A DNA stretch of 11,624 nucleotides from CAYZXU01 sp964482535 (lineage in GTDB: Bacteria; Desulfobacterota; Desulfobacteria; Desulfobacterales; BuS5). The notes under the pieces were generated by a model. The model saw only the letters and a program-made list of their open reading frames with translations. It was not told the origin of the DNA and ran no database searches. Within the stretch, counting starts at the first letter, position 1, and every line of letters starts with the position of its first letter. This document shows positions 1 through 7,192 of this stretch, in pieces. The position numbers and the translations under genes are program-made. The stretch covers positions 1-11,624 of the forward strand of contig CAYZXU010000077.1 of assembly GCA_964482535.1 (NCBI GenBank), in the 5' to 3' direction.

Positions 1-563
1 TGGGATATCTTGTTGAACCGGTTTTTATAACAAGGATTGAAGACCGTTACGGAAAAGTGATTGAGGAGGCAGGTTCAGCCCAAAAAAGGGTAATATCAAG
101 CAGTACGGCATATATTATGACGAGTCTGCTTGAAAGTGTTGTTAAATACGGAACAGGCAGGAGAGTAAAATCTTTGGGAAGACCGGTTGCTGGAAAAACA
201 GGCACAACAAACAACCTTCAGGATGCATGGTTTGTGGGTTATACGCCCCGTTATGTTACAGGAACATGGGTTGGGTTTGATGACGGAAAATCTTTGGGAA
301 GGGGAGAAACAGGCTCAAAAGCAGCAAGCCCGATATGGCTTGGCTTTATGAAAAAAAGCCTTGCTGACCAGCCTGTAAGGATTTTTCAGGTACCTGAAGG
401 GGTTGTTTTTACTAAAATTGACGCCAAAACAGGGTTGCTTCCAATAGCTGAATCAAAAAAGACAATTTTTGAATGTTTCAAGGAAGGAACCGTGCCCACC
501 GAATATACAGAAAAAGAGGACTCAATAATCAATTCTGATCAGTTTTTTAAGTTAGATATGTAA
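1..563 (+). CDS. mrcA: Penicillin-binding protein 1A, C-terminal fragment (5' end outside window)
   Basis: This is the carboxyl end of a class A penicillin-binding protein, a bifunctional inner-membrane enzyme that polymerises glycan strands and cross-links peptides in the periplasm. The open frame runs from base 3 without a start, so the GTG at 57 is internal; about 186 residues are visible. The transpeptidase KTG triad motif is intact as A-G-K-T-G-T-T at about 189-209, followed by the typical DAWFVGYTP and GTWVGFDD segments and the ASPIW segment of PBP1A. The SxxK and SxN motifs and the glycosyltransferase domain lie upstream of the window. The tail after the transpeptidase fold is short and acidic. 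No GC-rich terminator hairpin follows the TAA. An LpoA-like activator candidate lies about 3 kb downstream on the same strand. Family assignment is secure; PBP1A rather than PBP1B or 1C is judged from the residues around KTG. Confidence 0.93.
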   Translation, partial: GYLVEPVFITRIEDRYGKVIEEAGSAQKRVISSSTAYIMTSLLESVVKYGTGRRVKSLGRPVAGKTGTTNNLQDAWFVGYTPRYVTGTWVGFDDGKSLGRGETGSKAASPIWLGFMKKSLADQPVRIFQVPEGVVFTKIDAKTGLLPIAESKKTIFECFKEGTVPTEYTEKEDSIINSDQFFKLDM

Positions 564-598
564 TTTATCAAATATTTTTTCTCTATTAATTTTTTTCA

Positions 599-627
599 TT
601 GACTGTTTAAGGCATAACTACTATTTT
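599..627 (+). promoter_or_regulatory. Candidate sigma70-type promoter for the SGNH lipoprotein gene
   Basis: A TTGACT -35-like hexamer (599-604) is followed after exactly 17 bases by TATTTT (622-627), a moderate -10 match. It lies about 70 bp upstream of the start at 697. The region is very AT-rich, so chance matches are likely. The strong -35 and ideal spacing make it the best candidate in this gap. Confidence 0.4.
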
Positions 628-632
628 TAATA

Positions 633-646
633 GTTTATATATAAAC
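633..646. promoter_or_regulatory. Perfect 14-bp palindrome, possible operator
   Basis: GTTTATATATAAAC reads identically on both strands. It sits just downstream of the candidate -10 element, where a bound repressor would block transcription of the lipoprotein gene at 697. AT-rich DNA produces palindromes by chance, so an operator role is only inferred. Confidence 0.3.
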
Positions 647-667
647 CGTTCCTAACCGTTAACCATT
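644..667 (+). repeat. Three short AACCGTT-like direct repeats
   Basis: AACCGTT occurs at 644-650 and 654-660, and AACCATT follows directly at 661-667. The first copy overlaps the right end of the palindrome at 633-646. The cluster lies 30-53 bp before the start codon at 697, in the likely 5' leader. It may be a regulator binding site or a chance cluster. Confidence 0.35.
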
Positions 668-696
668 AATAATTTATCTGTAAAAGAAATTTTAAT

Positions 697-2892
697 ATGA
701 AACATGCAATCTTATTGTATAAGCGATTACTGATTATGGTTTTAATTTTTGCCTTTATTCTATCAGGATGTTCCAGCGACCATGATGAAGATTTAAACAC
801 AGGTGTTTTTGTCGACAGCAATGTCCAGGGATTGAAATTTGAATGCGGCAACAGGGTAGGCAGGACTGACAAAGACGGTGAATTTTACTATAAAACGGGT
901 GATTCTGTAGAATTTTCCATAGGGGGAGTCTATATCGGCGATCAGGTTGAAGCGCAGGAGATTATCACTCCAATGACCATAGTGCCTGGCGCTTTTATTA
1001 CACACAGAAAAGTTACCAATATCTGCCGGTTTTTGCAGTCTCTTGATGAGGATGAAAACCCTGATAACGGGATAACCATTTCTGCGGCAACAAGGGATAT
1101 TATCAGACAGGAAATTACTGATAAAGGTCTCACGATTGATTTTGATCAACCGGCAGGTATCCCTGATAATTTTGGCAATCCAACAACCGATGATTTTGGA
1201 AATGATGCAGGTGTGCAGTCAATATTTAACCGCCTTGGCAGAGAGCTATTGGATTATTCTGCTGCTCAAAAACATTTTTTTCAATACCTCGCTGAAACAA
1301 AAACTCTGGCAGTTGATTTAATTGCCATTGGAGACGGTATGACAGCAGGCGTCCAGAGTGGAAACGGAAATCTTAACTCTTATACCCAGACTGATGGATA
1401 TGCAAAAAAAATTGCAGACTTTCTAATAAGCTCAACAGGGTTGTCGGATTGGCATGTTCCTTTGCTTAAACTTGGTCTGAATGATAATGAAGATAGAATC
1501 CTTATGCGTTCGGATTTAGAAGCTTTGAGTGCCTGGCAGGAAACTGAAGAAGATGAAGAAAATCCTTATATCCCCTACAATCTGGGCGTTCCAGGGTCAA
1601 CATTAAATGATATTATTAATGAAAAAACAGGCTCCGGAAATGAGCTTCTCGATAAAATAATATGGCCAATCCCAAATCCTGATTATTACACTGCACTTGC
1701 CAAGGAGAATGAAACCCTTGAAGGTTATCCTTTGACCGAAGACAGCAAAACACAGCTCGAGGCGGCAAAATGGCTGGCAAATCAGGACGGTCACGAGACC
1801 AGGATGAAACTGTTTATTATAAGCTCCTGCATACATGATGTTTTGGGCACAAGCATAGAGGGAAATGGAGACAACCTTACCCTGGCAGCGATTAATGCAT
1901 ATCGTGATTTATTAAGTGAAGATGATTATATCCAGTCAATAAAAGATAACTTAAAGACTATTATCGATGAACTGGCCGCTGTTCATTACTCTTATATATT
2001 TATTGCCACACTCCCTGATTTTACTCGTATGGCAGGATTTCTTGATGAGGAGGACATTGAATCCCTTGCCGCATTTGAAGGTGCAGATATTACACCCAAA
2101 GAAAAAGAGTATTATTATATCGGGCTTATCCCTTTTAAAGACTCTGTGGCTTCTGCTTTAAAGCCTGATTCAACAAATGCAGATTTAAACAGCGCTGTAA
2201 CATCTGTGCTTTCAGTTGATGGAAATTTTATGAACACTGAAGAATCCAATTTAATAAAAAATCGTGTTAACGAGATTAATGCTTATATTAACAGCCTGTC
2301 AGCTACTTATCCAACCCTGTTTGTTGTGGATGTCGGCGATCTGTATGACAAATTAAATGATGGGACTCTTCAAGTTTTTGCGGAAGGCGATGCCGAAGAT
2401 AGTGAAGATGATAAATATTATACCTTGAGCAGGAAATATGGCGGCGGATTTTACAGTATGGATGGAATCTATCCTTCACATACCGGTTATGCCGAAATAA
2501 CAAAAAAATTTTTAGAAAAGCTTTCCGATCCCTTTGATAATTTTGAGAATGAATTGACTCCTGAAGATGACAATTATGATCTTGCACCAGGAGATGATGG
2601 ATATCTGCTTGGAGGAGAAACCGGAATGTACATAAGGACAAAAGATATTGATGCGTTTATTGAATACACATGGAGCAGTGATCCATACAGAGATTATGAC
2701 GGAGACGGTTTTCCAACAGGACCTGGGAGTGTCGCCGTTATTATCGGGGAGATGTCTGATATAGTCACCATCTTTGATCCTGTTTTTGAAAGCCTTGTTG
2801 ACTGTGACGATAGGTACGATGAGGATGCCGGCATAAATCGCAGTGATATATTGCCTGAATGTGTAACAGGAGTTGCATGTGATGAGTTATAG
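697..2892 (+). CDS. Large lipoprotein with degenerate SGNH/GDSL-hydrolase-like domain
   Basis: A 731-residue probable lipoprotein. A basic start, a hydrophobic segment and lipobox L-S-G-C (Cys25) indicate lipid anchoring; Asp residues follow soon after. Residues about 35-95 form a small domain (GVFVDS...GxxYxxGD...FSIGG...TPMTIVPG) common at the start of deltaproteobacterial and gammaproteobacterial lipoproteins. Residues about 205-610 follow the block order of SGNH hydrolases, but the catalytic positions differ. Block I reads G-D-G (213-215 region; Gly214 where the Ser nucleophile belongs). Block II keeps a Gly (L-G-V-P-G-S, 296-301). Block III reads C-I-H-D (378-381) instead of GxND. Block V reads D-G-I-Y (589-592) instead of DxxH. 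It is therefore probably a non-catalytic binding or scaffold protein. The acidic C-terminus has D-Y-D-G-D-G (666-671) and D-C-D-D (702-705), resembling calcium or MopE-type metal-binding repeats. The start at 697 gives the best signal peptide; the ribosome site is weak. It overlaps the next gene. Confidence 0.85.
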   Translation: MKHAILLYKRLLIMVLIFAFILSGCSSDHDEDLNTGVFVDSNVQGLKFECGNRVGRTDKDGEFYYKTGDSVEFSIGGVYIGDQVEAQEIITPMTIVPGAFITHRKVTNICRFLQSLDEDENPDNGITISAATRDIIRQEITDKGLTIDFDQPAGIPDNFGNPTTDDFGNDAGVQSIFNRLGRELLDYSAAQKHFFQYLAETKTLAVDLIAIGDGMTAGVQSGNGNLNSYTQTDGYAKKIADFLISSTGLSDWHVPLLKLGLNDNEDRILMRSDLEALSAWQETEEDEENPYIPYNLGVPGSTLNDIINEKTGSGNELLDKIIWPIPNPDYYTALAKENETLEGYPLTEDSKTQLEAAKWLANQDGHETRMKLFIISSCIHDVLGTSIEGNGDNLTLAAINAYRDLLSEDDYIQSIKDNLKTIIDELAAVHYSYIFIATLPDFTRMAGFLDEEDIESLAAFEGADITPKEKEYYYIGLIPFKDSVASALKPDSTNADLNSAVTSVLSVDGNFMNTEESNLIKNRVNEINAYINSLSATYPTLFVVDVGDLYDKLNDGTLQVFAEGDAEDSEDDKYYTLSRKYGGGFYSMDGIYPSHTGYAEITKKFLEKLSDPFDNFENELTPEDDNYDLAPGDDGYLLGGETGMYIRTKDIDAFIEYTWSSDPYRDYDGDGFPTGPGSVAVIIGEMSDIVTIFDPVFESLVDCDDRYDEDAGINRSDILPECVTGVACDEL

Positions 2893-3577
2893 GATGACCG
2901 ATATTATAAAAACAAAGTGTATTGCCATGGTAATATTGTTTCTATCCGGAGCTCTCTTGCCTTATTCAGGTTTTGCCGGTGAATCTAACCCCCACAGGCA
3001 TCATGGTGTTGGAGCAAGACTTTCTTACGCTAATTTCAGCACAGCCACAATCAGTGATGTTGACCTGGACATGGTTTGTGATGATACGATTTTCCCTGAA
3101 ATAAATTACACATATGTTTTGCATAAACATTTTTTTCTGGAATTAAGCGCATCTTATATTAAAACAGATGTTGATCTGGAATTTGAAGATCAATCCGGTA
3201 ACATAGGTGAATTCACCCAGATTCCTGTTATACTTATAGTTAATTATACTAACAAAATTAATCTAACCGATATTTTTTTTAACGCAGGCATTGGAGCAGG
3301 ATACTACTTCAATGATTTTGATTATAAAAAGAGAGACGGTGACCAAGATTTTTTCGGGCTTAACATGCAGATTAACGATGTTGACAACTGTCTGGGTTTT
3401 ATAGGCGTTTTAGGTTTTGAATATTTTATTAATCAAAAATATTCTATAAATTTAGATATGAAAGTCACATTTTACAAACCTGATTTTGATCTAATTTATG
3501 CTGATGGCTCAAAGGACAGTTCCGGTGCCGGGATAAACACAATAATGCTGGGTTTTGGTTTTAAGTATAATTTTTAA
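2882..3577 (+). CDS. Outer-membrane beta-barrel protein (OmpW/porin-like fold)
   Basis: This 231-residue protein has a signal peptide (hydrophobic run about residues 12-28, probable cleavage after G-F-A near residue 32). A series of alternating polar and hydrophobic strands follows, and it ends in GFGFKYNF: a terminal Phe with alternating aromatics, the C-terminal signature recognised by the BAM insertion machinery. The length suits an 8-stranded barrel. The ATG at 2882 was chosen because AGGAG at 2868-2872 sits 9 bases before it; TTG 2873, GTG 2879 and ATG 2894 are alternatives. The start lies inside the last codons of the lipoprotein gene, with an 11-nt overlap ending at 2892, which suggests translational coupling and a shared role at the outer membrane. 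No specific substrate can be named; the family contains many uncharacterised members. Confidence 0.8.
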   Translation: MSYRMTDIIKTKCIAMVILFLSGALLPYSGFAGESNPHRHHGVGARLSYANFSTATISDVDLDMVCDDTIFPEINYTYVLHKHFFLELSASYIKTDVDLEFEDQSGNIGEFTQIPVILIVNYTNKINLTDIFFNAGIGAGYYFNDFDYKKRDGDQDFFGLNMQINDVDNCLGFIGVLGFEYFINQKYSINLDMKVTFYKPDFDLIYADGSKDSSGAGINTIMLGFGFKYNF

Positions 3578-3578
3578 A

Positions 3579-3630
3579 GCGTCAGAGCCAACTTCAAAAC
3601 GCCCCCTTTCGCCCGATCTCTGCGTCAGGA
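3579..3630. repeat. GC-rich intergenic segment bounded by GCGTCAG direct repeats
   Basis: The 89-bp gap between the barrel gene and the LpoA-like gene starts with about 50 bp that is far richer in G and C than its AT-rich surroundings. GCGTCAG occurs at 3579-3585 and again at 3622-3628. CAGAG (3583-3587) and CTCTG (3618-3622) can pair over a long loop, which is too weak for a standard terminator. The composition and edges suggest part of a dispersed intergenic repeat; only one copy is in the window, so this is inference. Confidence 0.35.
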
Positions 3631-3666
3631 AAAAATTTTAATTATAAATCTTTGCTTATATAAATT

Positions 3667-5643
3667 ATGACGCAAAATAGAATAATCACAGCTCTAACCA
3701 CCTTCCTTTTGTTCTGGCTTTTGTTATGGGGATGTGCAAAAAAACCTGTTTCGGTACCAGAACATGAAAGTCCTGATGAGATTCTTTTCTCCGGAGCCGA
3801 AAAACTTTTTCAGACAAAATCCTACAAAAAAGCTTTCCAGGCATATAATGATTATCTGGTTCAATATCCTGATACCGCCATTGCTCCTGCTGCTTTAATG
3901 AAGATAGGCGATATTTATTCCGCAACGGGTGATTATTCTGAGGCCCGCAAGGCTTATACGCGATTGATTGACAAGTATCCGGACAGCTTTATTGTTCAGG
4001 AAGCCATGGTTGAAATTTTGTTTACCTTTTTTTACCAGGACAGATACGATGAGGTAATAAAGAATGCTTCTGATGTTTTAACAAAAATTAATTCAAGAAT
4101 CCCATTATTCAGAGCATACGCCCTCCTGGGAGATGCTTATTTGCAAACCGGTTCTTTTATTGATGCAGTCTCTTCCTACACACAGGCATATAAAAAATCA
4201 AAGGGTCTGCTGGAAACACAAAACATAACAGCAAAATTAAAACAGGCTGTTAAAAAGCTTGATTTGCCTGATATCGAGTATCTTTTAAAACAGCTTGATG
4301 GAAATATTCCCAGAAATTATCTGATGTATCAGCTTGGGCTTAAAAAAATCGAGCAAAGAGATTACGAAGGTTCCGTGACTGCTTTGACTGAATTTGTCAC
4401 AAGGTTTCCGGAAGATGAGAATCTTTACCAGGCAAAAATTCTCCTTGAGAAACTAAAAAATAATACCGTTTTCAGACACTCAACCATAGGGTGTCTGCTT
4501 CCTTTAAGCGGCTCCTACAAAATTATAGGCGAAAAGGCGTTAAGGGGTGTTGAGCTTGCATTATCGGTTTTTGATTCTCAACACCAGGATACTTCTATAA
4601 ATATTATTATAAAAGATTCCTGCTCTGATTCCGACAAGGCTGTTTTAAGCGTGCGCGAATTTTTCCAAGAAGAGGTCGCTGCCATAATAGGTCCGATTTT
4701 TACTGCAGAATCCGCTGCCCTGGAAGCACAGGAAAAGGGCATACCGATATTGGTCTTAACCCAGAAGGATAATATTACAGATGTCGGTGAGAATGTTTTC
4801 AGAAATTTTTTAACTCCCAAAATGCAGGTTCATTCACTTGTTTCTTATGCTGTTAATGATCTTGGCATGAAAAATTTTGCCATCCTTTATCCTGAAGAAA
4901 ATTATGGCATGAAGTTCATGAAGCTTTTCTGGGATGAAGTCATAGCGCAGGGTGGTAAGGTCGCAGGGCTTGAATCCTATAACTCCACTCAGACTGATTT
5001 CGCAGATCCCATAAAAAAGCTTACCGGGCTTTATTATGAGATACCCGAAGATCTGGAAGAGCCGGAAAATTCGGAAGATATAACAGTTGAGGATATTGGC
5101 GATAATAGCGACGGGGCAAATCAGGAAGAAAATGCCGCTGACGATAATGAAGAGATAGAGCCTCAGCCCATAATAGATTTTGAAGCAATATTTATCCCTG
5201 ACGCATTGAAAACAGCAGGTCTTATAATACCCCAGCTAACCTTTCATGATGTTACAGGGGTACAGCTTTTAGGCACTAATTTATGGCACTCACAAAAGCT
5301 TGTTATAATGGCAAAACAGTATGCCCAGGGCGCTGTTATGCCGGATGGTTTTTTTGAATACAGCAAATCTGCTGATGTTAAAAATTTTGTTCAAATTTTC
5401 CAAAAAACTTTTGGTGAAAAACCAGGATTTATTGAAGCCATAGCTTATGATTCAGCCATGCTCCTCTTTGAGTCTGCAAGCAAACAGGACATCAGATTCA
5501 GAAGTGAGCTGATAAATGAAATAATCAGTCTCAAAGATTTTCAAGGGGTGACCGGACATACCTGCTTTGATCAGGACAGAGAGGCCGTCAAGAAACTATT
5601 CCTGTTTAAGTTAAAAGGGAAACGGTTTATTGAGATAAACTGA
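3667..5643 (+). CDS. LpoA-like lipoprotein: TPR plus periplasmic-binding-protein fold
   Basis: A 658-residue lipoprotein with lipobox L-L-W-G-C (Cys23). Residues about 36-265 are TPR-like helical repeats, for example the YKKAFQAYNDYLVQYPD and YSEARKAYTRLIDKYPD segments, ending with a third clear unit near 330 FVTRFPED-type sequence before residue 260. From about 274 (I-G-C-L-L-P-L-S-G) to the end it has a type I periplasmic-binding fold like branched-chain amino acid receptors. This domain order is that of LpoA, the outer-membrane lipoprotein that activates PBP1A from outside the peptidoglycan, and a PBP1A gene lies about 3.1 kb upstream on the same strand. A very acidic, low-complexity insert (about 461-498) interrupts the binding fold just before I-D-F-E-A-I-F-I-P-D. 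ATG 3667 is chosen because it gives a normal signal peptide, although no Shine-Dalgarno is seen. A transport-receptor role is less likely since no ABC genes are adjacent. Confidence 0.8.
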   Translation: MTQNRIITALTTFLLFWLLLWGCAKKPVSVPEHESPDEILFSGAEKLFQTKSYKKAFQAYNDYLVQYPDTAIAPAALMKIGDIYSATGDYSEARKAYTRLIDKYPDSFIVQEAMVEILFTFFYQDRYDEVIKNASDVLTKINSRIPLFRAYALLGDAYLQTGSFIDAVSSYTQAYKKSKGLLETQNITAKLKQAVKKLDLPDIEYLLKQLDGNIPRNYLMYQLGLKKIEQRDYEGSVTALTEFVTRFPEDENLYQAKILLEKLKNNTVFRHSTIGCLLPLSGSYKIIGEKALRGVELALSVFDSQHQDTSINIIIKDSCSDSDKAVLSVREFFQEEVAAIIGPIFTAESAALEAQEKGIPILVLTQKDNITDVGENVFRNFLTPKMQVHSLVSYAVNDLGMKNFAILYPEENYGMKFMKLFWDEVIAQGGKVAGLESYNSTQTDFADPIKKLTGLYYEIPEDLEEPENSEDITVEDIGDNSDGANQEENAADDNEEIEPQPIIDFEAIFIPDALKTAGLIIPQLTFHDVTGVQLLGTNLWHSQKLVIMAKQYAQGAVMPDGFFEYSKSADVKNFVQIFQKTFGEKPGFIEAIAYDSAMLLFESASKQDIRFRSELINEIISLKDFQGVTGHTCFDQDREAVKKLFLFKLKGKRFIEIN

Positions 5644-5649
5644 TTCTGA

Positions 5650-5749
5650 NNNNNNNNNNNNNNNNNNNNNNNNNNNNNNNNNNNNNNNNNNNNNNNNNNN
5701 NNNNNNNNNNNNNNNNNNNNNNNNNNNNNNNNNNNNNNNNNNNNNNNNN
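5650..5749. other. Assembly gap (100 N)
   Basis: A run of exactly 100 N, a conventional placeholder, so the true distance is unknown. It lies between the convergent ends of the LpoA-like gene and the tandem kinase gene. It hides the last residues and stop of the kinase gene and any terminator. Confidence 0.98.
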
Positions 5750-7192
5750 CTGACCAGCTATTTGGGGATCGTTGCTCCAGTTTTTTATCATACGCCTGCA
5801 ATCTTTGTTAAAAGCTCTTTTAAATCTCCATTTAAATCTGTGTTCCTGCATTCCATCAAGATCAATAACATATATTTTACCATTTTTTATTATGAAATTC
5901 GTTGCCTTAAAATCACCATGACTGATTGACCTGTCTGCAAGAGATTTAAACAGATCGCCAAAACGTTGCACAATCTTTTTTGCTCCGCAAGTTTTGATGT
6001 TTTTAGGTTGAAAAAAAGTCATGGCATCAATCCCGTCTATATGTTCCATAATAAAATAAGCTGTTGATCTAAGGGGGCCAAAACGTTTCTCATAAAATGC
6101 CACCGGTCTTGGGGTTAAAATATCATAAAAAATAAGCATGTTGGAGTTGCGCCAGGAAGTATATGCCCTTGTATGCCTGAGGCACCTTTTCAAAGCATGC
6201 CAGGGGGTTTTTATATTATAACGCTTTACAACAAAATGTTTTTTGTCCATTTCAACCAAAGCAACCGTGGATGTATTCCCATTTTTTAAAATTTCCCCCT
6301 TATCAAGCAAGGCATCGGGATCATTAAAAAAACGCGCCATCCCCTTTGTGTATAACTCTCTGTTGCAAATCAGATAATTGTGCATGTTTTTTTTGCATAC
6401 AAAGGCCGTGGATTCACGGAAAATTTTTTTTAAAAACTTTTTTTTTCTTAGTTTTCGGTAAAATTTTATTTTTTTTAATAAGCAGTTGTATAATTTTTGA
6501 TTTTTTTGCCAGGATCTTCTGCTTGCATATTCATTAAAAGCCGGCAGTATAATATTGTCATGACAGGGCTTAAACTGGGCAAAAAAGATTCCTAAATTTT
6601 TCAAACTCTTTGCCTTTGATAAAGGCCGGCCAAAATTTCTCAGATTAACACTGCTTCCGTCTATTGAATAGACCTCGTCATGGGTTAATAAAAAATTTCC
6701 TTTGTGTATATCAGCCTGGAAAAGACCCGCCTCATGCTGCTTTGCAATTATTTTTACAACCCTTTCAATAAAGCTGCTGCCTTGCATGCCGGTTTTTTTT
6801 ACCTCCGGGACGTCCATAATATCCCTGACAGGAGTAATCTCCTGAAAGCCTAATATAGGTAAACCATCAGGGTCAATAAACCCCTTAAATATAATATCCG
6901 GGGTGCTGAGCCCTGCTTTTTTAAGAGCATTTATCCCTCGCTCTTCCCGTAAGCAGTGGGCAGCCCCCTTTTTTTTGTTTAAAAAAAATTTGGCAACAAC
7001 CCGAATACCGTTATAATTACAAAGACAGACCATCCGTTTACCTGGAATTATACGAAGCACCCTGAAGCAAAAAAGATTAAAAGAGGTTTCTCCTTTTATA
7101 TTAACGGAAAACGGCATCTGAATATCCATGCCTGCTGTTCTGAGATATACGCTGTCCACAACATTATTTTTTTTAGTTGTCTTAGTTGTCAT
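5750..7192 (-). CDS. Tandem two-domain WaaP/Kdo-kinase-like LPS kinase (C-terminus in gap)
   Basis: The visible 481 residues contain two successive kinase-fold domains of the lipopolysaccharide (Kdo/WaaP, InaA) type, which phosphorylate LPS core sugars on the cytoplasmic side of the inner membrane. Domain 1 (about 35-210) has a V-V-A-K lysine (Lys68), catalytic segment Q-A-D-I-H-K-G-N (Asp161, Asn166) and metal-site I-D-G (Asp178). Domain 2 (about 300-480) has V-V-K (Lys323), H-G-D-F-K-A-T-N (Asp427, Asn432) and I-D-L-D-G (Asp444). Both therefore look catalytically competent. A strongly basic linker (about 239-258) joins them and suits contact with anionic lipid. The ATG at 7192 overlaps the stop of the upstream glycosyltransferase by 4 nt (ATGA), a sign of translational coupling. 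The true end lies in the N gap; the few codons beyond it up to 5627 should not be counted. Substrate is unknown. Confidence 0.85.

Noticed and set aside
644..667. Short direct repeats as a CRISPR or phage attachment site
   Set aside because: Units are only 7 bp, spaced by 0-3 bases, with no cas genes or integrase nearby.
2303..2641. 112-codon open frame on the minus strand
   Set aside because: It lies entirely inside the lipoprotein gene, has no ribosome site, and its His/Leu-rich translation looks like an antisense shadow.
3578..3640. Intrinsic terminator after the barrel gene
   Set aside because: The only pairing (CAGAG/CTCTG) has a 5-bp stem over a 30-base loop and no adjacent T run on the plus strand.
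3667..5643. Branched-chain amino acid ABC receptor
   Set aside because: It has a lipoprotein anchor plus TPRs before the binding fold and no ABC permease or ATPase neighbours, so the LpoA-like reading fits better.
5627..5649. Extension of the tandem kinase frame through the first N gap
   Set aside because: The frame crosses placeholder N bases and then runs antisense over the end of the LpoA-like gene; the true stop should be inside the gap.
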